Source: Ralstonia sp. 25mfcol4.1
Lineage (GTDB): Bacteria > Pseudomonadota > Gammaproteobacteria > Burkholderiales > Burkholderiaceae
Length of the DNA stretch: 64,000 nt
Assembly: GCF_900104095.1 (NCBI RefSeq)
Contig: NZ_FNJO01000008.1
Span: forward strand, 62,001 to 126,000
Direction of reading: 5' to 3'
The first letter of the stretch is position 1. The number at the start of each line of letters is the position of its first letter. The translations under genes and the position numbers were made by a program. Under the pieces are notes generated by a model, which was given only the letters and a program-made list of their open reading frames with translations, did no database searches and was not told the DNA's origin. This document shows positions 1 through 8,844 of the stretch, one piece after another.

Positions 1-237
1 GCGCTGGTGCAGAACGGCGACATGGTGGAACTGGACGTGGAAGCCCGCAAGCTGCACCTGCATGTATCGGACGAGGAACTGGCAAGACGGCGCGCGGCCT
101 GGCAGCCGCCCGCGCCGCCGATGGAGCGCGGCTGGACACGGCTGTACTTCGAGCACGTGCAACAAGCCAATCTGGGCGCCGACATGGACTTCCTGGTCGG
201 CAAGAGCGGCGCGGCCGTGCCGAAAGACAACCACTGA
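1..237 (+). CDS. IlvD/Edd family dehydratase, C-terminal end only
   Basis: Open reading frame entering from the left edge; only the last 78 residues are present. The segment runs from a Gly-Asp-x-Val-Glu-Leu-Asp-Val-Glu strand into a Ser-Asp-Glu-Glu-Leu-Ala-x-Arg-Arg helix, the usual C-terminal swivel domain of dihydroxy-acid and sugar-acid dehydratases that use an Fe-S cluster. It lies 64 bp ahead of a sugar ABC importer on the same strand, so I infer a sugar-acid dehydratase rather than the housekeeping IlvD. The substrate cannot be told from this fragment, and the cluster-binding cysteines are outside the window. Confidence 0.75.
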   Translation, partial: ALVQNGDMVELDVEARKLHLHVSDEELARRRAAWQPPAPPMERGWTRLYFEHVQQANLGADMDFLVGKSGAAVPKDNH

Positions 238-301
238 CGCACCACCCCGGGCGCGGCTGCCCCGAGAGGGCGGCGCGGCGCCGGACAAGGAGACGCAACG
301 C

Positions 302-1402
302 ATGGCATCGGTTCAGATCCGCGATGTGCAGAAGTCCTTCGGCGGGACGCAGGTCATACGGGGCGTCAGCATCGACATCCCCGATGGCGAATTCACGGTG
401 CTGGTGGGGCCGTCCGGCTGCGGCAAGTCCACGCTGCTGCGCATGCTGGCCGGCCTGGAGGAAATCTCCGGCGGCGAGATTGCCATCGGGGACCGCGTGG
501 TGAACCGTCTGCCGCCCAAGGAGCGCGACATCGCCATGGTGTTCCAGAATTACGCGCTCTACCCGCACATGTCGGTCTACGACAACATGGCGTTCTCGCT
601 GAAGCTGGCGGGCGTGGCCAGGCAGACCATCAAGGACAAGGTGGACAAGGCGTCGGGCATCCTGGGCCTTGGCCAGCTGCTGGACCGCTACCCGCGCCAG
701 CTGTCCGGCGGCCAGCGGCAGCGCGTGGCCATGGGGCGCGCCATCGTGCGCGATCCGCAGGTGTTCCTGTTCGATGAGCCGCTGTCCAACCTCGATGCCA
801 AGCTGCGCGTGCAGATGCGCGCCGAGATCAAGGAACTGCACCAGCGGCTGCGCACCACATCGGTCTACGTCACGCACGACCAGATCGAGGCCATGACCAT
901 GGCCGACCAGATCGTGGTGATGCGCGATGGCCGCGTGGAGCAGCGCGGGCGCCCGCTGGCGCTCTACGACCATCCCGACAACCTGTTCGTGGCCGGCTTC
1001 ATCGGATCGCCGGCAATGAACTTCGTGCCGGGCGTGCTGCGCCGCCAGAACGGCGCGGCGCGGGTGGAATTTCCGGACGGCACGCTGCTGCCCGCCCCCG
1101 CGCGCCTGCAGGACGGCGCCGGCGCCGACGGCCAGCGCGTGATCTACGGCGTGCGGCCCGAACACCTGGCCTACGGCGCGCCGGGCCAGGGCTTTCCGAC
1201 CACGGTCTCGGTGGTGGAGCCGACCGGCGCCAATACCGAGGTGTACTCGCGTTTCGGTAAAACCGATTTCATTTCGGTGTTCCGCGAACGCCACGACTTT
1301 GCTGCTGGCCAGGCGCTGCACCTGGTGCCCGACCATCACCACACGCACCTGTTCGACGCCGAATCGGGCCAGGCGCTGCCCCGCCAGGCCGCACGGCAAT
1401 AA
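302..1402 (+). CDS. Carbohydrate ABC importer, ATPase subunit (MalK/UgpC type)
   Basis: 366 residues, the usual length for MalK/UgpC ATPases. Walker [10 protein letters not shown] is at about residues 36-44, the Q-loop glutamine near 82, signature LSGGQ at 134-138, Walker B VFLFDEP at 154-160 and the H-loop His near 192. The C-terminal third is the regulatory TOBE/OB region. The ATG at 302 is chosen because the family N terminus begins there and AGGAGA precedes it; an overlapping longer frame has no family similarity. First gene of the four-gene importer running to 4602. Family and role are clear; the sugar is not known. Confidence 0.93.
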   Translation: MASVQIRDVQKSFGGTQVIRGVSIDIPDGEFTVLVGPSGCGKSTLLRMLAGLEEISGGEIAIGDRVVNRLPPKERDIAMVFQNYALYPHMSVYDNMAFSLKLAGVARQTIKDKVDKASGILGLGQLLDRYPRQLSGGQRQRVAMGRAIVRDPQVFLFDEPLSNLDAKLRVQMRAEIKELHQRLRTTSVYVTHDQIEAMTMADQIVVMRDGRVEQRGRPLALYDHPDNLFVAGFIGSPAMNFVPGVLRRQNGAARVEFPDGTLLPAPARLQDGAGADGQRVIYGVRPEHLAYGAPGQGFPTTVSVVEPTGANTEVYSRFGKTDFISVFRERHDFAAGQALHLVPDHHHTHLFDAESGQALPRQAARQ

Positions 1403-1436
1403 CCACCCTTGGCATGACCATGGAGGAGACACAGCA

Positions 1437-2759
1437 ATGAGCCATTCCGGAAACTTCACAAGACGCGATTTCCTGGTATCGACGGCGGCCGTGGCTGCCA
1501 CCACGGCACTGGGCACCACCCATGCCTACGCGGCCACCCAGCTGCAGTACAAGCCGGAGGCCGGCGCCAAGCTGCGGGTGCTGCGCTGGAAGCGTTTCGT
1601 GCAGGGCGATGAAGACCTGTGGAACGCCAACGCGAAGAAGTTCAGCGAGCTGACCGGGGTGGAAGTACGCATCGACAACGAGGGCTGGGAAGACGTGCGG
1701 CCCAAGGCGGCCGTGGCGGCCAGCGTGGGGACGGGGCCGGACATCGTGCTGGGCTGGTTCGACGATCCGCAGCAGTACCCCGACAAGCTCGTCGATGTGA
1801 CCGACGTGGCTACCTACCTGGGCAACAAGCATGGCGGCTGGTACGACGTCTGCAAGAAATACGGCATGCACAACGGCAAATGGATCGCGGTGCCGCTGGG
1901 CGTGGTGGGCAATGCGCTGGTCTACCGCGAAAGCCACGTCAAGGCCGCCGGCTTCGACAGCATCCCCAAGGACACGGCGGGCTTCCTGAAGCTGTGCCAG
2001 GCGCTGAAGGCCAAGGGCACGCCGCCCGGCTTCGCGCTGGGCAAAGCCGTGGGCGACGGCAACAACTGGGCGCACTGGCTGCTGTGGTCGCACGGCGGCA
2101 TGCTGGTCGATACCAAGGGCAAGGTAGTGGTGAATTCGCCCGAGACCTGGGCCGCGCTGGAATACGCCAAACAGCTCTACCCCACCTTCGTCCCGGGCAC
2201 GCTGTCCTGGCAGGATCCGTCGAACAACAAGGCGTTCCTGGATGGGCAGGTCAGCCTGACGGCCAACGGCATTTCGGTCTACTACGCGGCCAAGAACTCG
2301 AAGGAGCCCAAGCTGCAGGAGATGGCGAAGGACATCCAGCACGCGCACTTCCCCATCGGCAAGAGCGGCAAGCCGACCGAGCTGATGCAGATCACGCAGA
2401 TGATGATCTTCAAGTACTGCAAGTATCCGAACGCGGCCAAGGCCTTCCTGCAGTTCATGATGGAGCCCGAGCAGTACAACCCGTGGATGGAGGCCGCCAT
2501 CGGCTATGTGAGCCAGCCGCTCAAGGAATACGAGGCGAACCCGATCTGGACGGCCGACCCGAAGCACACCGTGTACCGCGACGCGGCATCGCTGATGGTC
2601 GATAACGGCCACGCGGGCCCGCTGGGCACGGCATCCGCGGCGGCCATGGCCGACTACATCGTGCTCGACATGGTGGCCGAGGCCGCCAGCGGGGCGAAGA
2701 CGCCCAAGGAAGCCGCGGCCCGCGCGGCACAGCGCGCCGAACGTTACTACAAGGCCTGA
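1437..2759 (+). CDS. Sugar ABC importer, periplasmic binding protein with Tat signal
   Basis: 440 residues, start at the ATG preceded by GGAGGAGA. The N terminus has a twin-arginine signal (T-R-R-D-F-L, residues 8-13), an Ala-rich hydrophobic stretch and a likely cleavage after A-Y-A near residue 32. The export route is therefore probably Tat, so the protein would fold before export. The mature part resembles the extracellular solute-binding family 1 of MalE/UgpB-type importers. It sits between the ATPase and the two permeases in one operon and would deliver the sugar to the complex. Confidence 0.9.
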   Translation: MSHSGNFTRRDFLVSTAAVAATTALGTTHAYAATQLQYKPEAGAKLRVLRWKRFVQGDEDLWNANAKKFSELTGVEVRIDNEGWEDVRPKAAVAASVGTGPDIVLGWFDDPQQYPDKLVDVTDVATYLGNKHGGWYDVCKKYGMHNGKWIAVPLGVVGNALVYRESHVKAAGFDSIPKDTAGFLKLCQALKAKGTPPGFALGKAVGDGNNWAHWLLWSHGGMLVDTKGKVVVNSPETWAALEYAKQLYPTFVPGTLSWQDPSNNKAFLDGQVSLTANGISVYYAAKNSKEPKLQEMAKDIQHAHFPIGKSGKPTELMQITQMMIFKYCKYPNAAKAFLQFMMEPEQYNPWMEAAIGYVSQPLKEYEANPIWTADPKHTVYRDAASLMVDNGHAGPLGTASAAAMADYIVLDMVAEAASGAKTPKEAAARAAQRAERYYKA

Positions 2760-2761
2760 CG

Positions 2762-3727
2762 ATGCAGAATACCGCTGCGACGCCGCCTGCCTCGCAGCGG
2801 CCCCCTGCCCAGCCGGCTCCCCGCTCGATGCTGTCCCGGCTGTCCGACAACCGCCATGCGCTGGGGCTGCTGTTCATGCTGCCCACGGCGCTGCTGCTGC
2901 TGGTCTTCCTGACCTACCCGCTCGGCCTGGGCGTCTGGCTGGGCTTCACCGACACCAAGATCGGACGGCCCGGCGCGTGGATCGGGCTGGACAACTTCAG
3001 CTACCTGGCCAGCGATTCGGTCACGCAGCTGGCGCTCTTCAACACCATCTTCTACACCCTGATCGCCAGCGTGCTGAAGTTCGCGCTGGGGTTGTGGCTG
3101 GCGCTGCTGCTGAACCGCAACCTGCCGTTCAAGTCGTTCTTCCGGGCGGTGGTGCTGTTGCCCTGGATTGTTCCCACGGCGTTGTCGGCGCTGGCGTTCT
3201 GGTGGATCTACGATGCGCAGTTTTCGGTTATCAGCTGGACGCTGGTCAAGCTGGGGCTGATCGACCGCTATATCGACTTCCTGGGCGACCCGTGGCTGGC
3301 GCGGTTTTCGACCATCGCGGCCAATGTCTGGCGCGGCATCCCGTTCGTGGCCATCTCGCTGCTGGCCGGGCTGCAGACCATCTCGCCCACGCTGTACGAG
3401 GCGGCATCCATCGACGGCGTCACGCCCTGGCAGCAGTTCCGCTACGTGACCCTGCCGCTGCTGACGCCGATCATCGCCGTGGTGATGACGTTCTCGGTGC
3501 TGTTCACCTTTACCGATTTCCAGCTGATCTACGTGCTGACGCGCGGCGGTCCGCTCAACGCCACGCACCTGATGGCTACCCTGTCGTTCCAGCGCGCCAT
3601 TCCGGGCGGATCGCTGGGCGAAGGCGCGGCGCTGGCCACGATGATGGTGCCCTTCCTGCTGGCCGCCATCCTGTTCTCGTACTTCGGCCTGCAACGGCGC
3701 GCATGGCAACAGGGGGGCGACAAATGA
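2762..3727 (+). CDS. Sugar ABC importer, permease subunit 1 (MalF/UgpA type)
   Basis: 321 residues with six or so hydrophobic segments and a proline-rich cytoplasmic N terminus. The EAA loop (E-A-A-S-I-D-G-V-x-P-W-Q-Q-F) lies near residue 215 and contacts the ATPase. It starts 2 bp after the stop of the binding protein and its own stop overlaps the start of the next permease (ATGA), indicating translational coupling. Family assignment is firm; substrate unknown. Confidence 0.92.
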   Translation: MQNTAATPPASQRPPAQPAPRSMLSRLSDNRHALGLLFMLPTALLLLVFLTYPLGLGVWLGFTDTKIGRPGAWIGLDNFSYLASDSVTQLALFNTIFYTLIASVLKFALGLWLALLLNRNLPFKSFFRAVVLLPWIVPTALSALAFWWIYDAQFSVISWTLVKLGLIDRYIDFLGDPWLARFSTIAANVWRGIPFVAISLLAGLQTISPTLYEAASIDGVTPWQQFRYVTLPLLTPIIAVVMTFSVLFTFTDFQLIYVLTRGGPLNATHLMATLSFQRAIPGGSLGEGAALATMMVPFLLAAILFSYFGLQRRAWQQGGDK

Positions 3728-4602
3728 AAGCGAAGGCGGTGGAAAACGAATCGCAAGGCATGGAATATCTGCAATCGGTGCCGCGCCGCTGGGTGACGCT
3801 GTATATCCCGATCGGGGTGTTCCTGTTCGTCTTGCTGTTCCCGTTCTACTGGATGGGCATCACGGCGTTCAAGCCCGATGGCGAATTGCTGATGCAAAGC
3901 GCCAACCCGTTCTTCGTGATGGCACCGACGCTGGCCCATTTCAAGAAACTACTATTCAACACACCCTACCCGGCGTGGCTGCTCAATACCGTCATCGTCT
4001 CGACGGTATCCACGTTCGCGTCGCTGGCGGCGAGCGTGCTGGCGGCCTACGCCATCGAGCGGCTGCGGTTCCAGGGCGCCAAGCAGGTGGGGCTGGCGAT
4101 TTTCCTGGCCTACCTGATTCCGCCGTCGATTCTGTTTATCCCGCTGGCGTCGATCGTTTTCCAGCTCGGTTTGTTCGATACGCGCTGGGCCCTGATCCTG
4201 ACCTACCCGACCTTCCTGATCCCGTTTTGCACCTGGCTGCTGATGGGGTATTTCCGGTCGATTCCCTACGAGCTGGAGGAATGCGCGTTGATCGACGGCG
4301 CCACCCGCTGGGAAATCCTGGTCAAGATTATCTTGCCGCTGGCCGTACCGGGGCTGATTTCGGCAGGGATTTTCGCGTTCACGCTGTCGTGGAATGAGTT
4401 TATTTACGCGCTGACGTTTATCTCGTCGTCCGAGGTAAAAACCGTGCCCGTGGGTATCGTGACCGAACTGGTGGAAGGCGACGTCTACCACTGGGGCGCA
4501 CTGATGGCAGGCGCCCTGCTCGGCTCCCTGCCAGTGGCCGTGGTCTATTCGTTCTTCGTGGAGTATTACGTGTCCGGCATGACCGGGGCGGTCAAGGAGT
4601 AA
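3724..4602 (+). CDS. Sugar ABC importer, permease subunit 2 (MalG/UgpE type)
   Basis: 292 residues. The ATG at 3724 overlaps the preceding stop, and the family N terminus begins there; the longer frame upstream is a shadow of the first permease. Several hydrophobic segments are visible. The EAA loop (E-E-C-A-L-I-D-G-A-x-R-W-E-I) replaces the usual E-x-A with E-E-C, a mild departure. Together with the upstream permease it forms the transmembrane channel of the importer. Last gene of the operon. Confidence 0.92.
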   Translation: MKAKAVENESQGMEYLQSVPRRWVTLYIPIGVFLFVLLFPFYWMGITAFKPDGELLMQSANPFFVMAPTLAHFKKLLFNTPYPAWLLNTVIVSTVSTFASLAASVLAAYAIERLRFQGAKQVGLAIFLAYLIPPSILFIPLASIVFQLGLFDTRWALILTYPTFLIPFCTWLLMGYFRSIPYELEECALIDGATRWEILVKIILPLAVPGLISAGIFAFTLSWNEFIYALTFISSSEVKTVPVGIVTELVEGDVYHWGALMAGALLGSLPVAVVYSFFVEYYVSGMTGAVKE

Positions 4603-4874
4603 CCGATACCGCCGGGCTCGGACCGGTCCAGCGCGGCGGGCCCGGGTGCCACGATCTGCGTGGCGTTGGCCACATTGCCGGTATCGAGCCTGACGCAGCG
4701 CGCCCTCAGCATCTTGTCGATCCGCCACCATTGCACCGTTTCGACGCAGGAGTTTCCGGGACAAAACAGTTCCGCGTGAACCGGCGCGTGATTAATCAGG
4801 GATCGGACGATACGCAGCGTATAGCCCTCGCTCAGCAACTGGACGAGGCGCTTTTGTTGTGGGGACAGTGCCAT
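4566..4874 (-). CDS. Small hypothetical protein, convergent with the permease
   Basis: 102 residues reading against the sugar permease, whose last 37 bp it overlaps. The N-terminal half (M-A-L-S-P-Q-Q-K-R-L-V-Q-L-L-S-E-G) looks like a real helical start, and a W-W-R-I-D-K-M-L segment follows. The last 20 or so residues fall in the overlap and look less protein-like. No signal peptide or membrane segment. I do not recognise a family. Codon choice is plausible, but the overlap keeps confidence moderate. Confidence 0.45.
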   Translation of the reverse strand: MALSPQQKRLVQLLSEGYTLRIVRSLINHAPVHAELFCPGNSCVETVQWWRIDKMLRARCVRLDTGNVANATQIVAPGPAALDRSEPGGIGYSLTAPVMPDT

Positions 4875-4895
4875 GAATCATGCGGTCAGAAAGAT

Positions 4896-4958
4896 GCGGG
4901 CAACGTGCGGGAAGCCGTTGCCCGCACGTGAAATCGCTGCGGGTTTCGAAGCGATTTC
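4896..4958. repeat. Two adjacent perfect stem-loops
   Basis: GCGGGCAACG (4896-4905) pairs with CGTTGCCCGC (4916-4925), a 10-bp stem with a 10-nt loop. GAAATCGCT (4930-4938) pairs with AGCGATTTC (4950-4958), a 9-bp stem with an 11-nt loop. They lie between the small ORF and the 3' end of the MFS gene (stop at 5071, opposite strand). Neither is followed by a clear T run, so they may be factor-dependent terminators or RNA processing signals. The rest of 4875-5070 shows no gene. Confidence 0.5.
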
Positions 4959-5070
4959 GTATTAACGGCCGATTATGCCCGTCGATGAATCGCGAGGCAC
5001 TGCACGTAATCCGCACATTTCGGACATTTTCCTAACCAACCATCATGATGTGATATGTCCGGACAAGGCC

Positions 5071-6303
5071 CTATTCCGCCTGGGGCACCAGGGGCGGCGT
5101 TTGCGTCTTTCCCAGGAAGGCGAACGCAATCTGGACCAGCCCGACGGTAAGGCCGAGCGTGGCGCCGACCTTCCAGGCAAGCGCATAGTCGTGCATCAGG
5201 TCATATAGCCAGCCGCCGCCAAACGCCCCGATAAAGCTGCCGATCTGGTGACTGAAAAACGCCACGCCGGCAATCATGGCCTGCCAGCGCAGCCCGAATG
5301 TCTGGGCAATCCAGCCCTGCACCAGCGGTGATACCCCGAGCCACAGAAAGCCCATGACGGCCGAAAATACCATTGTGGTTTCCGGGGTCGGCGAAGCATG
5401 GAAAAACCAGATGAATCCCATCGACCGGCAAATATAGATGCCGCCGAGCAGCAGCAACTTGTTGACCCGACCGCCGGCCCATCCGAAAAACAGGCTGCCC
5501 AGCACATTGAATCCGCCAATCAGGCCCAGCGCCTTGGCCGACAGCATCGGATCCATGCCGCAGATATCGAGATAGGCCGGCAGATGCGTGGTGAGGAACA
5601 CCAGCTGCATGCCGCACACGGTATAAGCCAGCGCCATGACCACGAACGGCGGATGCCGCAACGCGGTCATCAGCGCCTGCCGGCCGCTCTGCTCTGCCTG
5701 CGCGCGGGTGGGGACCTGCCGCACCTGGTCCACCCGGCCACCGAACCACGCAGCCGGCAGCATGATCATCGCCAGGATCACGAACGACACCAGGCCCATG
5801 CGCCAGCCCCATTCGCCTGCAATGCTCTGGCCCAGCGGCGCCGCGATCATCGCCCCGAGCGAGCCGGACGCCGAGACGCAGCCCAGCACGAGGCTGCGCA
5901 CCTGCGCGCTGACCGCGCTCGACGCCGCGGCCATGGCCATCGCCGTGCCGGTACTGGCCATGGCCATGCCGATCAGCAGCCCGCCACCCAGCACCACCGC
6001 CCACATGCCGTGTGCCGTGGCCAGCAGCACCAGCCCGACGAGGTACAGCAGCGAGCCGCCCACCATCAGCGGCCGGAATCCGCTCCGGACCGCCAGCGCG
6101 CCGGCAAACGGCTGCAGCAGCCCCCACGTTAGGTTCTGCACCGCCACGGCAATCGTGAAATCGCCCACGGAAATCCCGATATCGCGCGTCAGCGGCGGCA
6201 CGAAGATGCCCAGGCTCTGCCGCAAGCCCATGGCCAACGACAGCATGACGGAGGCGCCGATCAGGATCGGCATGACGGGGCGCAGCGAGGATAGGCGAGA
6301 CAT
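5071..6303 (-). CDS. MFS transporter (12 transmembrane segments)
   Basis: 410 residues from the ATG at 6303; the frame continues upstream for 50 codons but that part is not membrane-like. Hydrophobic segments run along the whole protein. The N-terminal half has G-L-R-Q-S-L-G-I-F-V-P-P-L-T-R-D-I-G-I, which fits the MFS subgroup with oxalate/formate and YbfB-like members. The gene stands alone on its strand, so substrate and direction of transport cannot be inferred. Confidence 0.88.
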   Translation of the reverse strand: MSRLSSLRPVMPILIGASVMLSLAMGLRQSLGIFVPPLTRDIGISVGDFTIAVAVQNLTWGLLQPFAGALAVRSGFRPLMVGGSLLYLVGLVLLATAHGMWAVVLGGGLLIGMAMASTGTAMAMAAASSAVSAQVRSLVLGCVSASGSLGAMIAAPLGQSIAGEWGWRMGLVSFVILAMIMLPAAWFGGRVDQVRQVPTRAQAEQSGRQALMTALRHPPFVVMALAYTVCGMQLVFLTTHLPAYLDICGMDPMLSAKALGLIGGFNVLGSLFFGWAGGRVNKLLLLGGIYICRSMGFIWFFHASPTPETTMVFSAVMGFLWLGVSPLVQGWIAQTFGLRWQAMIAGVAFFSHQIGSFIGAFGGGWLYDLMHDYALAWKVGATLGLTVGLVQIAFAFLGKTQTPPLVPQAE

Positions 6304-7451
6304 GCGGGGGCTCTTGTTATGGGGCGGCATGCCGAAGGCGCAACCGCCCAGCCATTTTCGTTGAATCGTCAAGGGATTTGTATGCTCGGGAATACTGAGA
6401 GGGCACTGCCCTGCAGAAGTGGGACCGCCGCCGGTGGAGGCGATAGCACGCATGGGTCACTTTGTCTGCGAAGCAGGGCGTCGACACTACCGTGAGGGGG
6501 CGCGCCGCAGCGAATCCACCTGCTGCCTCACGGCGCCATGCCCTTCCCGGCTCCGAACCATCGGTGAGTTAGCGCCGCATTTTTCGGAGGCTTAACGGCA
6601 GCATTGCGATAAGTTTTCTTATCGCAATGAGTTCTCATCGTTCTCAAACCGGTCAGCAAAAAATGGCGCCCAGGCGCGAGCCGCGCACCGCATCTGCCGC
6701 CATGCGTCTTCGCCCTGGCCCCCGTCGGGGCATGGCTGCATCACGCCGTGACGCAATCTTGTCGGCGCGCGCAGCAGATTGAAATGGGATGAAGCTTCGC
6801 TCGGCTTTTGCTCGATCTGCGGCCGTCACACTCTGATACACAGTCGTACAGCCCTGCTTCGTTGCACCGCAGCGATGCGCCTGCGCAGGCGGCTTTGTAC
6901 TTCTCGCCGAGCAAAATCTTCCGCGCAGGCCCAATGCTTGAAAGATCTACCTGCGCCCTGCGCCGTTGACTTAATTTCGCGTTAAGGGGCGCGGCGTCTG
7001 AATCAGCGGCTTACTACATTTAGGCGATTTCGTTGTTCTGTGATCGCCAGATGTAAGTGGTCCGATATACAGCCCTTACACATTCTTACAGCAAGCAAAG
7101 TCCAAACTGACTAACTTTGAATCGCTCCAGCGTTGCATCGCATCAATGCAGCGATGTTGTGCTGTGGGCTTCCATGGCGCGTCGCGTCTCGTAGTGTCTG
7201 TCTGCATATGGCCCGTCCTGGGCGTATGTCGACAGTTCAATGGATCGGCACACACGGTCCACTCGCCTGTCCCGGCGGCGTAGCAACGGCCCGGGGCAAA
7301 CGGCGCATAAAAAATTGTTGGGGGACGTACAGCACCACACCAACCGAACGGGCATGCGCTCGGGCGGCGGGATAGTGCTTGTCTGCGAATTTAACAACCG
7401 CGATCGACGTTGGCGATCGTGGGTGGCCACCTTTTTACCCCGGGAGCTCGC
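6304..7451. other. 1.1-kb intergenic region upstream of the polysaccharide operon
   Basis: No convincing gene in any frame; the short frames here lack family-like sequence and ribosome sites. It separates the divergent MFS gene and the polysaccharide operon. Visible signals are a perfect 12-bp palindrome (6602-6629) and TTACA repeats (7076-7080 and 7086-7090, with an inverted TGTAA at 7052-7056). Several stretches are more AT-rich than the coding DNA. The size and content suggest a long regulatory region or an untranslated leader for the operon at 7452. Confidence 0.55.
6602..6629. promoter_or_regulatory. Perfect 12-bp inverted repeat with TTTT centre
   Basis: CATTGCGATAAG (6602-6613), TTTT, CTTATCGCAATG (6618-6629). 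The arms are exact complements. No T run follows on either strand, so a terminator is less likely than a binding site for a dimeric regulator or an RNA hairpin. It lies in the long region between the MFS gene and the polysaccharide operon, about 0.3 kb from the former and 0.8 kb from the latter. Confidence 0.5.
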
Positions 7452-8792
7452 ATGGACAACAATTCCGACCAAAAGCCGACCGTGCCAACGCGGCTACCAC
7501 CTTCGCCGCCGCAGCGGCCGCAACAGCCCCCGCCGCGCGACGCGGTCGCCAAGCAAGGCAGCCCCCTGAGCCTGCGGCCGGTATGGCAGGCCATTCCGCG
7601 CCTGGCCAGCTATGGCATGGTGGGCTTCATCTTATGGATCATCCTCTCCGTGATGTTCCCGTATGTCTTCGTGCGCTCGTCGGAACGCGCGATCGTCAAC
7701 AGCCCCGTCAGCCTGATCACCACCCCCGTCGAAGGCGTGGTCACAAAGCAGCTGGTGCCGGTGGGCACCACCTTCACCGCCGGCCAGTCGCTGATGACGC
7801 TGCAGAATCCGAACATGGACCGCGCGTTGCTGATGGAGTTGACCGGCAAGAAGCTCGATAACGACAAACGGCTGGAAGCGGCCAGATCGAAGCTGGAAGT
7901 CAACCAGGCCCGCCTGGCCGCCACCAATGGCGACGTCAAACGCTATGTATCGGTGGCGCAGCAGCAGAACGATGCGCGCATCCGGGGCATCGAGGCCCGC
8001 CTGGCCGCAGCCCAGCAGCAGATGGAAGCGCAGGTCAATGTCGTCACGCGCAACGAAGCCATGCAGCAGGCAGGCGCCGTCAGCCAGGCGTTCACCGAGG
8101 CATCGCGCAACCAGCTTGCCGTGCTAGGGGGCCAGAAGGATGCCATCGAGGCGGAACTCAACGGTGCACGAAGCGCCAGTGCTGCCACGCGCAACCGCGT
8201 CTATGCCTCGAATACCGACGGGGCCGCGGGCGCGCTCTCGCAGCGGTCCGACGAGCTGAAGGCCGAAAACGCCCAGCTGCAGGCCGAGATCAAGCAACTG
8301 CAGGAATACGGCGCCGAAGTCGACAAGCTGGTCAACACCGAGCAGCAGCGCCTGGACCGCGTGTCGAACCTCGACATCAAGGCCTACGCCGGCGGCGTCG
8401 TCGAAGACGTGCTGGCGCCGCCGGGCACGCATGTGGCGGCCGGCGCCACGCTGATGCGCGCCACCAACTGCACCACACCCAGCGTGGTGGCCGTGTTCCC
8501 GCGCAGTCTGAGCAAGGACCTGCTGCCGGGCGCCCCGGTCACGGTGATGGTCGATGGCGTCGCCACGCCGCTGTCCGGCAAGGTGGCCGAAATCCTGCCG
8601 CGTGCGCCGGATGGCGACCAGGCACGCTATTTCGTGCCCTTCCCGCCCATCGAGAAAAACGAGCTGTACCTGATTGCGAAGCTGAACAAGCCGCTGCCTG
8701 ACCTGCCCGGCGCGGGCAAGACGGACCGCTGCGCACTCGGCCACTGGGCCAAGGTCAGCCTTGACCGCCCGTGGTTTCGCCGGCTGATCTGA
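7452..8792 (+). CDS. HlyD/Alg44-like periplasmic adaptor (membrane fusion protein)
   Basis: 446 residues, ATG at 7452 after a GGGAG site. The cytoplasmic tail (1-50) is Pro/Gln-rich. One membrane segment follows (about 53-74), then a lipoyl/barrel half beginning S-P-V-x-L-I-T-T-P-V-E-G-V-V, a long coiled coil (about 135-325, rich in Ala, Gln, Glu and Arg), and the second barrel half with A-Y-A-G-G-V-V-E-D-V-L-A-P-P-G. This is the layout of HlyD-type adaptors that bridge an inner-membrane machine to an outer-membrane factor. It heads an operon with a GT2-PilZ glycan synthase and a NodT-type outer-membrane protein, so I infer it guides a polysaccharide across the periplasm, as proposed for BgsB and Alg44. 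Confidence 0.85.
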   Translation: MDNNSDQKPTVPTRLPPSPPQRPQQPPPRDAVAKQGSPLSLRPVWQAIPRLASYGMVGFILWIILSVMFPYVFVRSSERAIVNSPVSLITTPVEGVVTKQLVPVGTTFTAGQSLMTLQNPNMDRALLMELTGKKLDNDKRLEAARSKLEVNQARLAATNGDVKRYVSVAQQQNDARIRGIEARLAAAQQQMEAQVNVVTRNEAMQQAGAVSQAFTEASRNQLAVLGGQKDAIEAELNGARSASAATRNRVYASNTDGAAGALSQRSDELKAENAQLQAEIKQLQEYGAEVDKLVNTEQQRLDRVSNLDIKAYAGGVVEDVLAPPGTHVAAGATLMRATNCTTPSVVAVFPRSLSKDLLPGAPVTVMVDGVATPLSGKVAEILPRAPDGDQARYFVPFPPIEKNELYLIAKLNKPLPDLPGAGKTDRCALGHWAKVSLDRPWFRRLI

Positions 8793-8844
8793 TCGGAGCC
8801 GATCGCACAGTCATTCGCCCAACGCCCGCAGGAAGGAGACTACC

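Noticed and set aside
1269..2612. Long open frame on the minus strand opposite the sugar-binding protein
   Set aside because: Shadow of the real gene caused by high GC; composition is His/Val/Arg-rich and matches no family.
6653..6934. 93-codon frame in the long intergenic region
   Set aside because: Arg/Ala-rich, no ribosome site, no protein-like pattern; treated as non-coding.
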